DNA of 64,000 nucleotides from Sulfurimicrobium lacus (lineage in GTDB: Bacteria; Pseudomonadota; Gammaproteobacteria; Burkholderiales; Sulfuricellaceae). Positions 15,750 through 23,684 of this stretch are shown here, one piece after another; the stretch's first letter is position 1, and every line of letters begins with the position of its first letter. The DNA lies in NCBI RefSeq assembly GCF_011764585.1, contig NZ_AP022853.1:3443501-3507500 (forward strand), given 5' to 3'. The notes beneath the pieces are model-generated. The model was not told where the DNA came from, ran no database searches, and saw only the letters and a program-made list of their open reading frames with translations. The position numbers were made by a program, and so were the translations under genes.

Positions 15750-16113
15750 CTGGCTCCGCTGCGAGATCGCCTCTGGCCTGCAAAAGCTGCTGGCCCTGCG
15801 CCTGATCGGCACCCCGCCGGAGGATGCCATCGTCGGCACGGCGGAAGTCTGGCTGGAGGCCATGGCGCATTGCAGCATCCAGTGGTCCGAACAGCTCGAC
15901 AGCCAGCGGGTGAGGCGCTCCTTTCAGACCCTGTTCCGCATTTGCGACCGCTGGCCGGCGCCCAAGGCGTTCCTGGACAACCTGGGCGCACGCGATCCGC
16001 CCAAGGCGCTGCCCGCGCCCCGCATCACCCCGGAAGAGCGCGCACGCAACAAGGCCAGGTTCCGCGAAATCATGGAACTGCTGGCCAGGAACAAACGATC
16101 ACAACCGAATTGA
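15742..16113 (+). CDS. Hypothetical early phage protein
   Basis: 123 aa, helical. It has W-L-E-A-M-A and a distinctive R-W-P-A-P-K-A-F-L-D-N-L segment (about 78-90) that also occurs in small proteins of other Mu-like early regions, and a basic C-terminus (R-N-K-A-R-F-R-E-I-M-E-L-L-A-R-N-K-R). Start ATG 15742 overlaps the previous stop. Confidence 0.65.
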   Translation: MADWLRCEIASGLQKLLALRLIGTPPEDAIVGTAEVWLEAMAHCSIQWSEQLDSQRVRRSFQTLFRICDRWPAPKAFLDNLGARDPPKALPAPRITPEERARNKARFREIMELLARNKRSQPN

Positions 16114-16130
16114 CATATAGGAGCAACCGC

Positions 16131-16778
16131 ATGAACCAAATCCCCCCCAGCCCCCCTTTTTCAAAGGGGGGAGAAAGCCCCGCCGAATTCATGGAAGACG
16201 CCCAGGGACGGCTGGTGCCGCTCGCCCTGGTCAAGCCCATCGACCGCGCCCGCGACAGCCTGGTATATGAAATCGTTACCGGCGCAAAGCTCCAATCCGC
16301 CGCCCTGTCCGGCTTCAAGAACCGCGTGTTCGACGACATCCAGGCGTTCGTCGAACTGTCCGGCGAGCAGTACGGCGTCAAGCTCGGCGGCAAGAAAGGC
16401 AATGTCACCCTGGTGAGCTTCGACGGAAAGTACAAGGTTCAGCGCGCCATGGCCGACAGCCTGGTGTTCGACGAACGCCTGCAGGCCGCCAAGGAACTGA
16501 TCGACCAATGCATCCACGAATGGGGCCAAGGCAGCCGCCCGGAAATCATGGCCCTGGTCAACGACGCCTTCAACGTCGACAAGGAGGGCAAGATCAACAC
16601 CGGGCGCGTGCTCGGCCTGCAGCGTCTCGACATCCGGGACGAAAAGTGGCTGCGGGCGATGCAGGCCATCCGCGACAGCATCCAGGTCGCCAGCAGCAAA
16701 GCCTATTTCCGGGTGTACGAGCGGGTGGGGAATAGCGGCGACTACCAGGCTATTCCGCTGGATGTGGCGGGGGTGTGA
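16131..16778 (+). CDS. DUF3164 family phage protein with in-frame repeat insertion
   Basis: 215 aa. From about residue 20 it matches the DUF3164 family of Mu-like phages: M-E-D-A-Q-G-R-L-V-P, Y-G-V-K-L-G-G-K-K-G-N-V-T-L-V-S-F-D-G, and a C-terminal S-K-A-Y-F-R-V-Y-E-R. Function unknown. Residues 4-14 (I-P-P-S-P-P-F-S-K-G-G) are encoded by a short invasive palindrome at 16151-16171 and are foreign to the family. TAGGAG lies about 8 bases before ATG 16131. Confidence 0.8.
   Translation: MNQIPPSPPFSKGGESPAEFMEDAQGRLVPLALVKPIDRARDSLVYEIVTGAKLQSAALSGFKNRVFDDIQAFVELSGEQYGVKLGGKKGNVTLVSFDGKYKVQRAMADSLVFDERLQAAKELIDQCIHEWGQGSRPEIMALVNDAFNVDKEGKINTGRVLGLQRLDIRDEKWLRAMQAIRDSIQVASSKAYFRVYERVGNSGDYQAIPLDVAGV
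16151..16171. repeat. REP-like palindrome CCCCCCTTT..AAAGGGGGG inside DUF3164 gene
   Basis: 9-bp perfect arms around TTC. In frame it gives S-P-P-F-S-K-G-G, a peptide recurrent in unrelated bacterial proteins because this short palindrome inserts in many genes. Insertion three codons after the start spared the gene. Confidence 0.7.
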
Positions 16779-16780
16779 CC

Positions 16781-17068
16781 ATGAAAACCTACCACGCGGA
16801 CCCTGCCGACCATGATGCTGTGGCCGCTGCGTTGCTGGAAAAGTACCTAGACGTGGGAGCCAAATGCAAATGCGGCACCGGGCTGAATCACTTGGCATTG
16901 CTCAGCGTTGAAGATCCGAAAGGACAGAACGTCGAACTGGTGCTTGCCTGTTCTTGTTGCGACAGGACTTACAGCGCATTTCTGCCCCTCGACAGGGGCG
17001 TCCCCGCCGAGAGCGGCAGCAAAGCTGCTCGCTCTGGCGAGACGGGCGAAGGCGTTGATCATGTCTGA
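16781..17068 (+). CDS. Hypothetical phage protein with cysteine pairs
   Basis: 95 aa. Cysteines at C-K-C-G-T-G (about 31-33) and C-S-C-C-D-R-T-Y (about 58-61) would suit a small zinc ribbon. The C-terminal third is low-complexity (serine/glycine). ATG 16781 is chosen; a GTG two codons earlier lies inside the previous gene. The stop overlaps the start of gemA by 8 bp. Confidence 0.6.
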   Translation: MKTYHADPADHDAVAAALLEKYLDVGAKCKCGTGLNHLALLSVEDPKGQNVELVLACSCCDRTYSAFLPLDRGVPAESGSKAARSGETGEGVDHV

Positions 17069-17540
17069 CCTCACCAGGCATTACCTCCAGCTGGTCGGCA
17101 TCGCCAAGGGCTGGGCGACGAAGAACCTGCCCGGCTGGTGCGACGAAACCCACCGCGATCTGCTTTCCCGTCATGGCGCGACGATGACGGATGGCCGGGT
17201 TTCCGCCAGCACCTTGAACGCGCAGCAGCTGCGCGCGGCGCTGGATGACTATGAGCGGCGGGGCTGGCCGCGCCGCAATGGCTTTAACCCCTCGCCCGCA
17301 GGCGGGAGAGGGGCAGGGGTGAGGGAGAATGCCAAGCCGGTGCCGCCCCGCATCGCGCACCTGGTGCGCCTGTGGGGCAAGCTCGGCGAAGCGGGCAAGG
17401 TGGACAAGGCTACCCGCCCGGCCTTGCTGGCCTTTTGTGCCCGCCAGGTGGACCGCGAGGTTTCCGACCTGGACGGCCTTTCCATCGCCGAGTGCCAGGC
17501 CATCACCGAAGCCCTCAAGGGCTGGCTGAGGCGCGCGTAA
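17061..17540 (+). CDS. gemA: GemA-like regulatory protein (DUF1018)
   Basis: 159 aa matching the GemA family: N-terminal Y-L-Q-L-V-G-I-A-K-G-W-A-T..L-P-G-W-C-D-E-T-H-R-D-L-L, S-A-S-T-L-N-A-Q-Q-L-R-A-A-L-D, and a C-terminal P-P-R-I-A-H-L-V-R-L-W-G-K-L-G. GemA of Mu modulates host gene expression and supercoiling. Residues about 76-93 (F-N-P-S-P-A-G-G-R-G-A-G-V-R-E-N) come from an in-frame palindromic repeat at 17288-17325 in the linker between halves; the frame stays open. Confidence 0.85.
   Translation: MSDLTRHYLQLVGIAKGWATKNLPGWCDETHRDLLSRHGATMTDGRVSASTLNAQQLRAALDDYERRGWPRRNGFNPSPAGGRGAGVRENAKPVPPRIAHLVRLWGKLGEAGKVDKATRPALLAFCARQVDREVSDLDGLSIAECQAITEALKGWLRRA
17288..17325. repeat. REP-like palindromic repeat, copy A (in frame in gemA)
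   Basis: CCCTCGCCCGC-AG-GCGGGAGAGGG followed by the GGGGTGAGGG tail. It belongs to the same family as copies at 20256, 23225, 27629, 28721 and, more divergent, 19268. Confidence 0.8.
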
Positions 17541-17543
17541 GCC

Positions 17544-17996
17544 ATGGGAATCCCACGCCACCGCCGGAACTTGCCAGCCGCGCCGCAGCCCGAGGACGCG
17601 GCAAGCTTCCCGGCTGTCGACGACGAGCTGCTGCGCACTCTGCCGCCGCTGCTGCGGGCCGTGGTGCGCGCCCTGGGATTCGGGCGGGCGCGGGAATGGC
17701 TGGCGGAGCATGGCGGGGTCAATGTCACCCTCCCGGCCCGCCGCACCCAGGCGCTGCTCCTGGAGGCCGACGAACTGGCGCGGCTGCGCCACACGCTGGC
17801 ACCGCATCTGGATGCGGCGGGCCGCTGCTGGATGCCCAAGGCGGACAAGCTCTTCATCCGGGTGCGCGATGCCCAGATCCGCAAGGATCGCCCCGCCACC
17901 AGCGTCAATGCGCTGGCCCGGCGAGAAAACCTTTCCTCGCGCCAGATCCTGAACATCTGCCGCGAAGACGACGAAAGGCAATTCGACCTGTTTTAA
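17544..17996 (+). CDS. mor: Mor/C family transcription activator
   Basis: 150 aa. The C-terminal half contains the Mor family signature: L-F-I-R-V-R-D-A-Q-I-R-K-D-R, then the helix-turn-helix S-V-N-A-L-A-R-R-E-N-L-S-S-R-Q-I-L-N-I (about 121-139). The N-terminal region L-L-R-A-V-V-R-A-L-G-F-G-R-A-R-E-W-L-A-E-H-G-G matches the dimerisation part. As the last gene before the head operon it is the obvious candidate activator for the four late palindromes. No separate C gene is seen. Confidence 0.85.
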   Translation: MGIPRHRRNLPAAPQPEDAASFPAVDDELLRTLPPLLRAVVRALGFGRAREWLAEHGGVNVTLPARRTQALLLEADELARLRHTLAPHLDAAGRCWMPKADKLFIRVRDAQIRKDRPATSVNALARRENLSSRQILNICREDDERQFDLF

Positions 17997-18243
17997 GCCG
18001 GATTCGGCAAAACTTGTGCAACAGACATGCAGCAGCACCACGGCAATAGCCTTATCTGGATTCGAAATCGCCTTTGCCGCGTTTACAGAAGTTCGGCTGA
18101 TGCCATCGTAGCCGCCGCCCCCTGAAAAGCGCCTACGGCCCGTTTCTGGCGTTCCGCCCCAAGCCGCCGAGCGGGAAACGTTTCCAGCGGTGTTAAGAAT
18201 TCCCCCTCACGCGATGATGCTTCCTACCCGATAGGAGCAAGCC
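17997..18243 (+). promoter_or_regulatory. Head-operon control region with late palindrome, copy 2
   Basis: This 247-bp gap holds no gene that I can support. GGAAACGTTTCC lies at 18174-18185, its centre 64 bp before the GTG at 18244; TTAAGAAT follows 9 bp downstream and could include the -10. The upstream 170 bp show no recognisable feature. Confidence 0.7.
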
Positions 18244-19230
18244 GTGCAGAAAAACGTAACCAAGACTTCCATCGCCGCCCTGACGTTTGAACTGCTGTCC
18301 GGCGATGGCGGTGTTCCCACCGAAGCCCATCTGTTGCCGCCCGGCCCATTTCGCGCCGTGGATGGCCGCCCCTTTGAATGCGACGGCTGGAAGCTGGACG
18401 CCGCCATCGCCGCTCGGGTGATTGCGCGGGCCGCCGCCCAGAAGAACGACATCCTGATCGACTTCGAACATCAGAGCCTGCGCTCCGAGTGGAACGGCCA
18501 ACGTGTCGAAGCCGCCGGGTGGATTCCGCGCACGATGGAATGGCGCGAAGGCAGTGGCCTGTACGCCCTGAACATCGTTTGGGTCGGCGACACCGCCGAC
18601 CTGATCGCGGCGAAGAAGTTGCGCTACATCAGCGCGGTCTTCCTCTACGACACCGTGACCGGCGAGGTGCTGGAAATCATCTCCGTGGCGGCTACCAACA
18701 CCCCGGCCATGGACGGCCTGGACGCCTTGGCCGATCTGGCCCGCAAGCATTCCGTTTTTTCAACCGAAGAGGAGGCCGATATGGCTCAAGAGAAGGACGT
18801 GGCCGCGCTCGCTGTTGAGCGTGACGGCCTGAAAACCCAAGTGGCGGCATTGGTCGCCGAGCGCGACGGGCTGAAAACCAGCCTGGCCGCGCTGACCGTA
18901 GAACGCGACACCCTGAAAGCCAAGGCGGACGCCGCCGAACAAGAGAAGGCCGAAGCCGCCCTTACCACCGAAAAGGCCAAACACGGCGAGCTGCTGCAAG
19001 CGGCGCTGACCGATGGCCGTCTGACCCCTGCGCAAAAGGGCTGGGCGGAAAAGCAGACGCTGGCCGCCCTGACCGAGTACCTGGACGCCAGCAAGCCGCT
19101 GGGCATCCTCCAGAAGCAAACCGACGGCATGGACGGCGGCGGGCATGGCCTCACCGAGGCAGAGCTGGCCATGTGCAGCCGCATGGGCGTATCCCCCGAA
19201 GATTTCACCGAGGCCAAGGGAAAGGCTTAG
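18244..19230 (+). CDS. Head maturation protease with scaffold domain, Mu gpI-like
   Basis: 328 aa. Residues about 1-175 match the Mu-like phage protease: L-P-P-G-P-F-R-A-V-D-G-R-P, I-L-I-D-F-E-H-Q-S-L (H is a likely catalytic residue), A-A-G-W-I, L-R-Y-I-S-A-V-F-L-Y-D (S likely nucleophile) and N-T-P-A-M-D-G. From 180 on it is a coiled coil with tandem L-x-V-E-R-D-x-L-K repeats, the scaffold part, also made alone from an internal start. GTG 18244 follows GGAG at 6 bases. First gene of the head operon. Confidence 0.9.
   Translation: MQKNVTKTSIAALTFELLSGDGGVPTEAHLLPPGPFRAVDGRPFECDGWKLDAAIAARVIARAAAQKNDILIDFEHQSLRSEWNGQRVEAAGWIPRTMEWREGSGLYALNIVWVGDTADLIAAKKLRYISAVFLYDTVTGEVLEIISVAATNTPAMDGLDALADLARKHSVFSTEEEADMAQEKDVAALAVERDGLKTQVAALVAERDGLKTSLAALTVERDTLKAKADAAEQEKAEAALTTEKAKHGELLQAALTDGRLTPAQKGWAEKQTLAALTEYLDASKPLGILQKQTDGMDGGGHGLTEAELAMCSRMGVSPEDFTEAKGKA
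18781..19230 (+). CDS. Internal in-frame scaffold protein, Mu gpZ-like
   Basis: ATG 18781, in frame with the protease gene, is preceded by AGAGGAGG at 5 bases, one of the strongest ribosome sites in the window. It would yield the 149-aa coiled-coil scaffold without the protease domain, starting M-A-Q-E-K-D-V. Mu makes its Z scaffold from an internal start in gene I in the same way. Confidence 0.75.
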   Translation: MAQEKDVAALAVERDGLKTQVAALVAERDGLKTSLAALTVERDTLKAKADAAEQEKAEAALTTEKAKHGELLQAALTDGRLTPAQKGWAEKQTLAALTEYLDASKPLGILQKQTDGMDGGGHGLTEAELAMCSRMGVSPEDFTEAKGKA

Positions 19231-19267
19231 TCGCCGCCGGGCATAACAAACGACCCTATCCATTGCA

Positions 19268-19300
19268 CCTTCTCCATCCGAGAGAAGGCTGGGATGAGGG
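19268..19300. repeat. REP-like palindromic repeat, copy B (divergent)
   Basis: CCTTCTC-7 bp-GAGAAGG followed by GGGATGAGGG, in the gap between protease and major head genes; a diverged or sister form of the repeat family at 17288 and elsewhere. Confidence 0.5.
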
Positions 19301-19323
19301 CTACCACTGAACAGGAGAAGAAC

Positions 19324-20226
19324 ATGGCAGCACTGACGCAAGTACAGATCGACGCACTGAAGACCACGCTGATCGCCCGCTGGAACGCCGGCTTGAAGAT
19401 GTCCCCCGACGACTGGAAGAAGATCGGCAAGCTGGTCAAGAGCAGCGGCAAATCCAACACCTATGAATGGCTGAGCCAGTTCCCCGCCTTCCGCGAGTGG
19501 GTCGGCTCCCGCCTGCACAAGGTGTTCAAGGAAACCGCCTACACGGTGGTGAACCGCAAATTCGAATCCACGGTAGACGTGCAGCGCACCGATATCGAAG
19601 ACGACAACATCGGCCAATACGGCACCATCGCCGAATCCGCCGGGCAATCGGCCACCGACCTCAAGAACGACCTGGTGTTCCAGGCACTGACGGCCGGCTT
19701 CGCCTCCACCTGCTACGACGGCCAGTATTTCTTCGACACCGATCACCCGGTAGCCGCCAACGAAGACGGCACAGGCGCGGTAACGGCGGTCAGCAACATG
19801 CAGGCCGGCGCCGGTGCCCCCTGGGTTCTGCTCTGCACCAAGCGCGCAGCATCCCCGATCTACCTGCAGGAACGCATGGCCGCCCAGTTCGATAGCGTGA
19901 ACTCGGTACAGAACAGCAACGTATTCGACCTGGACGTGTACAGCTTCGGCGGCCGTTGGCGCGGTGAAGCTGCCTACGGCTTCTGGCAGTGCGCTTTCGG
20001 CTCCAAGGCCGCGCTCACTGCCGCCAACTTTGAAGCCGGCTACGACGCAATGATGGCCATGACGGGCGACGGTGGTCGCAAGCTCGGCATCATCGCCGAC
20101 ACGCTGGTGGTCGGTTCCGCCAACCGCGCCGCCGCCGAGGCTGTGGTGATGAAGGCCAATCTCGCCAACGGGGAGTCGAACACCAACTACAAGCGTGTGG
20201 AACTGATCGTCACGCCCTGGATGTAA
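19324..20226 (+). CDS. Major head (capsid) protein, Mu gpT-like
   Basis: 300 aa matching the Mu gpT family: N-terminal F..A...W (T-L-I-A-R-W-N-A-G), Y-E-W-L-S-Q-F-P-A-F-R-E-W-V-G, F-E-S-T-V-D-V-Q-R-T-D-I-E-D-D, C-Y-D-G-Q-Y-F-F-D-T-D-H-P-V, and N-Y-K-R-V-E-L-I-V-T-P-W near the end. ATG 19324 is selected because AGGAGAAG lies just upstream; the longer reading frame from 19294 lacks a site. Confidence 0.93.
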   Translation: MAALTQVQIDALKTTLIARWNAGLKMSPDDWKKIGKLVKSSGKSNTYEWLSQFPAFREWVGSRLHKVFKETAYTVVNRKFESTVDVQRTDIEDDNIGQYGTIAESAGQSATDLKNDLVFQALTAGFASTCYDGQYFFDTDHPVAANEDGTGAVTAVSNMQAGAGAPWVLLCTKRAASPIYLQERMAAQFDSVNSVQNSNVFDLDVYSFGGRWRGEAAYGFWQCAFGSKAALTAANFEAGYDAMMAMTGDGGRKLGIIADTLVVGSANRAAAEAVVMKANLANGESNTNYKRVELIVTPWM

Positions 20227-20255
20227 TCGATAGAAACAAACGTCTCTCACTTTCG

Positions 20256-20293
20256 CCCCCTCTCCCGCAGGCGGGAGAGGGTTGGGGTGAGGG
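20256..20293. repeat. REP-like palindromic repeat, copy C
   Basis: CCCTCTCCCGC-AG-GCGGGAGAGGG (20258-20281) followed by TTGGGGTGAGGG, 30 bp after the major head stop. A strong hairpin, which could also stabilise the 3' end of the capsid message. Confidence 0.85.
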
Positions 20294-20313
20294 CAATTAG
20301 AAAGGAGCCTGAA

Positions 20314-20760
20314 ATGGCCAAGACATTGTTTGTGCGAGTGCAGCCCAAGAGCGGTCAAAAGACATTTTTCCGCTGCGGTATCCAATTTAGCCAGGACTGG
20401 CTGCCGGTGTACGACGTCGACGCCGCCACCGCCAAGCGCCTGAAAGAAGAGCAGATGCTGGAGGTGTCGGAAACCCGACCGGCGGAACTGGAGAACGAAA
20501 CGCTCAACGCAGCTGACCCTGCGGGCGGCTCCAGCGCCGGTTCGGCTTCCGACGCCCCGGCGGCTGCACCCGAAGACCAAACCGAACGCTACGCCGCGAT
20601 CAAGACGGCAATCGCCGCCCTGGACAAAGCGGATGCCACGGCATGGACCAAGGGTGGCAGCCCCAATACCAAGGCGCTTGAGGCGCTTACCGGCTGGCCG
20701 GTGAACGCCATCGACCGCGATGCGGTATGGGCTGAAATCAACGCACAGGCCGCGCAGTAA
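20314..20760 (+). CDS. FluMu N-terminal-domain head-associated protein
   Basis: 148 aa. Residues about 1-48 match the Mu-like FluMu N-terminal domain (F-V-R-V-Q-P-K-S-G-Q-K-T-F-F-R-C-G-I ... E-Q-M-L-E-V). An alanine/serine-rich linker leads to a C-terminal helical unit (about 87-148) with G-W-P-V-N-A-I-D-R-D-A-V-W. AAAGGAG lies 8 bases before ATG 20314. Position between gpT and gp36 suggests a structural or stabilising head role. Confidence 0.75.
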   Translation: MAKTLFVRVQPKSGQKTFFRCGIQFSQDWLPVYDVDAATAKRLKEEQMLEVSETRPAELENETLNAADPAGGSSAGSASDAPAAAPEDQTERYAAIKTAIAALDKADATAWTKGGSPNTKALEALTGWPVNAIDRDAVWAEINAQAAQ

Positions 20761-21254
20761 TGGCCTTCGCTTCCCGCTCCGACCTGCTGGCGCGCAGCAA
20801 CGCCCGGCGCCTCGCCCAGCTGGCGGTTCCCGCCGACGTGGACATGGTGCCGGACGAAGCCCTGCGGGCCGCGATTGCGGGGGGCAACCTGACCGGCTTC
20901 ACCCCGACAGAGCAAGCCGCCCTGGCGCTGGCCCTGGAGGCTATCGACAAGGCGCTGGCCGACGCCGACGCGCTGCTGCTGTCCTACGGCATCCCGGCCA
21001 CGGTGCAGACCAGCCTGCTGGCCCGGCTGGCTTCTACCATCGCGCTCTATTACCTGCAAGGTGCGGAGCGCATGACGGACGATGTCCGCAAGGCTTACGA
21101 CGGCGTGATCGATACCTTGACGGCGCATAGCCGGGGCAGTATCGACCTGGTCCCCGCCGCGCCAACCGACCCGCTGCCGAGCGAAGACGCGGCCATTATC
21201 GCCAGTCGGCCGCAGCGCTACGGCACTTATCAACCGGATGAGTTCGGGCTGTGA
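20760..21254 (+). CDS. Gp36-like head-tail connector protein (DUF1320)
   Basis: 164 aa; start A overlaps the previous TAA (TAATG). Family features: a short N-terminal helix F-A-S-R-S-D-L-L-A-R, a central A-L-E-A-I-D-K-A-L-A-D-A-D-A-L-L-L-S-Y-G-I-P and Y-Y-L-Q-G. DUF1320/gp36 proteins act at the head-tail connector. The stop overlaps the gp37 start. Confidence 0.85.
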   Translation: MAFASRSDLLARSNARRLAQLAVPADVDMVPDEALRAAIAGGNLTGFTPTEQAALALALEAIDKALADADALLLSYGIPATVQTSLLARLASTIALYYLQGAERMTDDVRKAYDGVIDTLTAHSRGSIDLVPAAPTDPLPSEDAAIIASRPQRYGTYQPDEFGL

Positions 21255-21730
21255 TTTCCCTCAAGCCCCTGATCGAACACCTGACCCCCAAGCCCGCCGG
21301 GTTTGACGGGCTATGGTTCCGCCAGGTGGCCGGCGCCGCCGAGTTTGCGCGCATCCGTCCCGAGGCCTTGCCCTTGCCCGCCTGCTGGATCGTGCGGGCG
21401 GCGGACAAGGTGCAGCACGCCGGAGAGCGGGCCGAGAACGTTACGCTGGCGTTCGACGTGGTGATCGCCATCGAAAACGTCCGCTCGCACGCCCAGGGCG
21501 AAACCGACGACACGCTGCTCAAGTACCGCCAGGCTGTCAAGGCGTTGCTGCTGGGCTGGGAGATCGAGGCGGATATAAAGCCCATCAAGTTCGGCGGCGG
21601 CCAGGTGCTGGAATACACCGACGGCGATCTTTACTGGCGCGACCGCTACGGCTTCGAAGCGCTGATTACCAACTATTTGCCGGACCCGCCTGCTTTCGAC
21701 AGGCTCAACTATGTAGGAGAAAAACTGTGA
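21251..21730 (+). CDS. Gp37-like tail terminator protein (DUF1834)
   Basis: 159 aa from GTG 21251 (GTGA overlap with gp36). It shows the gp37 pattern: R-P-E-A-L-P-L-P-A-C-W-I-V, L-A-F-D-V-V-I-A-I-E-N, then T-L-L-K-Y-R-Q-A-V-K-A-L-L-L-G-W and G-D-L-Y-W-R-D-R-Y-G-F-E. Expected to cap the tail at the head-proximal end. Confidence 0.82.
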   Translation: MISLKPLIEHLTPKPAGFDGLWFRQVAGAAEFARIRPEALPLPACWIVRAADKVQHAGERAENVTLAFDVVIAIENVRSHAQGETDDTLLKYRQAVKALLLGWEIEADIKPIKFGGGQVLEYTDGDLYWRDRYGFEALITNYLPDPPAFDRLNYVGEKL

Positions 21731-23202
21731 CGATTACCTTTAGTGAAGTGCCCCAGGCGCTGCGTTACCCCGGCGGCTATATCGAGATCGACGGTAGCCA
21801 GGCCGGCCTTGGCGGCGACCTGCCTATCGTGTTGCTGGTCGGGCAGAAGCTGCCGACGGGCACGGCCCCGGTCGGGGAAGTGGTTCGTCTCTCCGGCATT
21901 GAAGACGCCAAGCTCAAGGCCGGCCCCGGCTCCATGCTGGCGCAGATGGCCGCGCGCTACCGCAAGGTCGACCCGATTTTCGACATGTTCATGCTGCCTT
22001 ATGCCGACAACCCGGCTGGCGTGGCGGCGACCAGCCCCCTTACGGTGAACAGCGTGGCCACCGCCAGCGGCACCCTGGCCCTCTACATCGCCCAGCGCCC
22101 TATCTCCGTAGGCATCGCCGTGGGCCAGACGGAAGCCCAGATTGCTACCGCCATCGCCCAGGCGATCACCGACGCCGGTATCGACATCCCGGTAACGGCG
22201 GCCGCAGCCGGCGCGGTGGTGACCCTGACCGCCCGCCACAAGGGCACCTGCGGCAACGCCATCGACCTGCGCCTGAACCTCTACGGCGAAGACACGCCCG
22301 CCGGGCTGGGTATCTCCCTGGTCGCGATGTCCGGCGGCGCGGGCGACCCGGAAACCGGCGACCTGCCCGCCCTGATCGGCCAGCGCTGGTTCAGGTATGT
22401 GGCGCTGGGCATCAACGACGCCGCGACCCTGGACATCTGGCATGCCGAGAGCAGGCGGCGCTACGCGGTGCCGGTGCAGGCGGGTTTCCGCGCCTTTGCC
22501 GCCTTCCGGGGCGACTACGCGGCGGCCGCAGCCTGGGGCGAAACCAAGAACTACGAGCACATCACCGACACCTGGCTGGGCATCAGCCCGCCCACCACCT
22601 GGGAGGCGGCGGCAACGCTGGCCGCCGCCGCCGCGCCGAAGCTCTACAACAACCCGGTGATTTCACTGGAAGGCACGCCGCTGCCCTACTTGAAGGCGGA
22701 TGTGGGCTACAACGACTTCACCAACGGCAACAGCCTGCTGTTCAAGGGCATGAGCCTGATGGAAGTCGGCAAGGACGGATCCTGCTACATCAAGCGCCTG
22801 ATCTCGATGTACCAGACCCGCTCCGACGGCAGCGTGGACGACGCCTACCTGGACATCAACATCGCCGAAGTGGCGGAGCGCTTCCGCTATGAGCAGCGCA
22901 GCGGTGCGGCCCAGCGCTTCCGGGGCACGGTGGCGTCCAAGACAGACGAAGGCTACCGCCCCGGCCTGCCGATCACCACCGAAGACGGCGTCAGGGGCTT
23001 CCTGCTGAGCCTCTACAAGAACGTGCTGATGAAGGAATATGGCTGGGTGCAGGCATATGCCTACTACAAGGACACCCTGATCGTCGAGCAGGATCCGGAC
23101 AACCCGAGCCGCTTCAACTTCCGCGACGACCCGGTGTTCAACTCGCCGTTCTACATCCTCGCCGGCCGCTCGCGCTTCCGCAAGGCAGTCCCAGCCTATT
23201 AA
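21727..23202 (+). CDS. Contractile tail sheath protein, Mu gpL-like
   Basis: 491 aa. The start is GTG 21727 (V-T-I-T-F-S-E-V-P), overlapping the gp37 stop and preceded by GGAG; the open frame extends further upstream but without support. Sheath features include the N-terminal F-S-E-V-P-Q-A-L-R-Y-P-G, a central beta domain, and the C-terminal handshake part with L-P-I-T-T-E-D-G-V-R-G-F-L-L, and F-N-F-R-D-D-P-V-F-N-S-P-F-Y-I-L-A-G-R-S-R-F. It identifies a myovirus. Confidence 0.92.
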   Translation: MTITFSEVPQALRYPGGYIEIDGSQAGLGGDLPIVLLVGQKLPTGTAPVGEVVRLSGIEDAKLKAGPGSMLAQMAARYRKVDPIFDMFMLPYADNPAGVAATSPLTVNSVATASGTLALYIAQRPISVGIAVGQTEAQIATAIAQAITDAGIDIPVTAAAAGAVVTLTARHKGTCGNAIDLRLNLYGEDTPAGLGISLVAMSGGAGDPETGDLPALIGQRWFRYVALGINDAATLDIWHAESRRRYAVPVQAGFRAFAAFRGDYAAAAAWGETKNYEHITDTWLGISPPTTWEAAATLAAAAAPKLYNNPVISLEGTPLPYLKADVGYNDFTNGNSLLFKGMSLMEVGKDGSCYIKRLISMYQTRSDGSVDDAYLDINIAEVAERFRYEQRSGAAQRFRGTVASKTDEGYRPGLPITTEDGVRGFLLSLYKNVLMKEYGWVQAYAYYKDTLIVEQDPDNPSRFNFRDDPVFNSPFYILAGRSRFRKAVPAY

Positions 23203-23224
23203 AACAAGCGCCTTTCACGTTTGC

Positions 23225-23261
23225 CTCCTCTCCCGCAAGCGGGAGAGGATTGAGGTGAGGG
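23225..23261. repeat. REP-like palindromic repeat, copy D
   Basis: CCTCTCCCGC-AA-GCGGGAGAGG (23227-23248) then TTGAGGTGAGGG, preceded by TTTCACGTTTGCC. Located between sheath and tube genes. Confidence 0.85.
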
Positions 23262-23311
23262 CCTGGGCAAGGGCAAAGCGAATTTAACAACCTTTCAAAG
23301 AGGATTCGAAC

Positions 23312-23674
23312 ATGGCAATAATCAACAATATCCGCACCGTGTCGGTGCCCTCCATCGGCAAGCTGCCTCTGGGCGACAAGCCCGGCACCTTCACCCCCAG
23401 CGGGATCAAGCGCGAGCACAAGGCGGGGCGCCTGGCGGAAGACGGCGGGCATACCGAAACCAGCGTGCCGGCCAAGCTTGAACTCTCCATCAACCTGCTG
23501 GGCGGGGTGGACATCCTGGCCATCAACGCCGTCGATAACGAAGACGTGACGGTGCGCCTGGCCGATGGCCACGTGCATCTGATGAGCCAGGCGTTCGTGA
23601 CCGAGCCGATCCCGGTCGGTGACGGCGAAGGCAAGATCACCATCATGGCCAATACGTCCGAACAGATCAGCTAA
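23312..23674 (+). CDS. Tail tube protein, Mu gpM-like
   Basis: 120 aa with the tail-tube family pattern: L-P-L-G-D-K-P-G-T-F-T-P-S-G-I-K-R-E, V-P-A-K-L-E-L-S-I-N-L and a final beta region M-S-Q-A-F-V-T-E-P-I-P-V-G-D-G-E-G-K-I. It forms the inner tube under the sheath; gene order sheath-tube-chaperone is conserved in Mu. Confidence 0.88.
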   Translation: MAIINNIRTVSVPSIGKLPLGDKPGTFTPSGIKREHKAGRLAEDGGHTETSVPAKLELSINLLGGVDILAINAVDNEDVTVRLADGHVHLMSQAFVTEPIPVGDGEGKITIMANTSEQIS

Positions 23675-23684
23675 GGGGCTAACC

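Noticed and set aside
18760-20580. 606-codon minus-strand open frame over protease and major head genes
   Set aside because: Antisense to strongly assigned capsid genes; contains the translated repeat (N-P-L-P-P-A-G-E-G) rather than a protein family.
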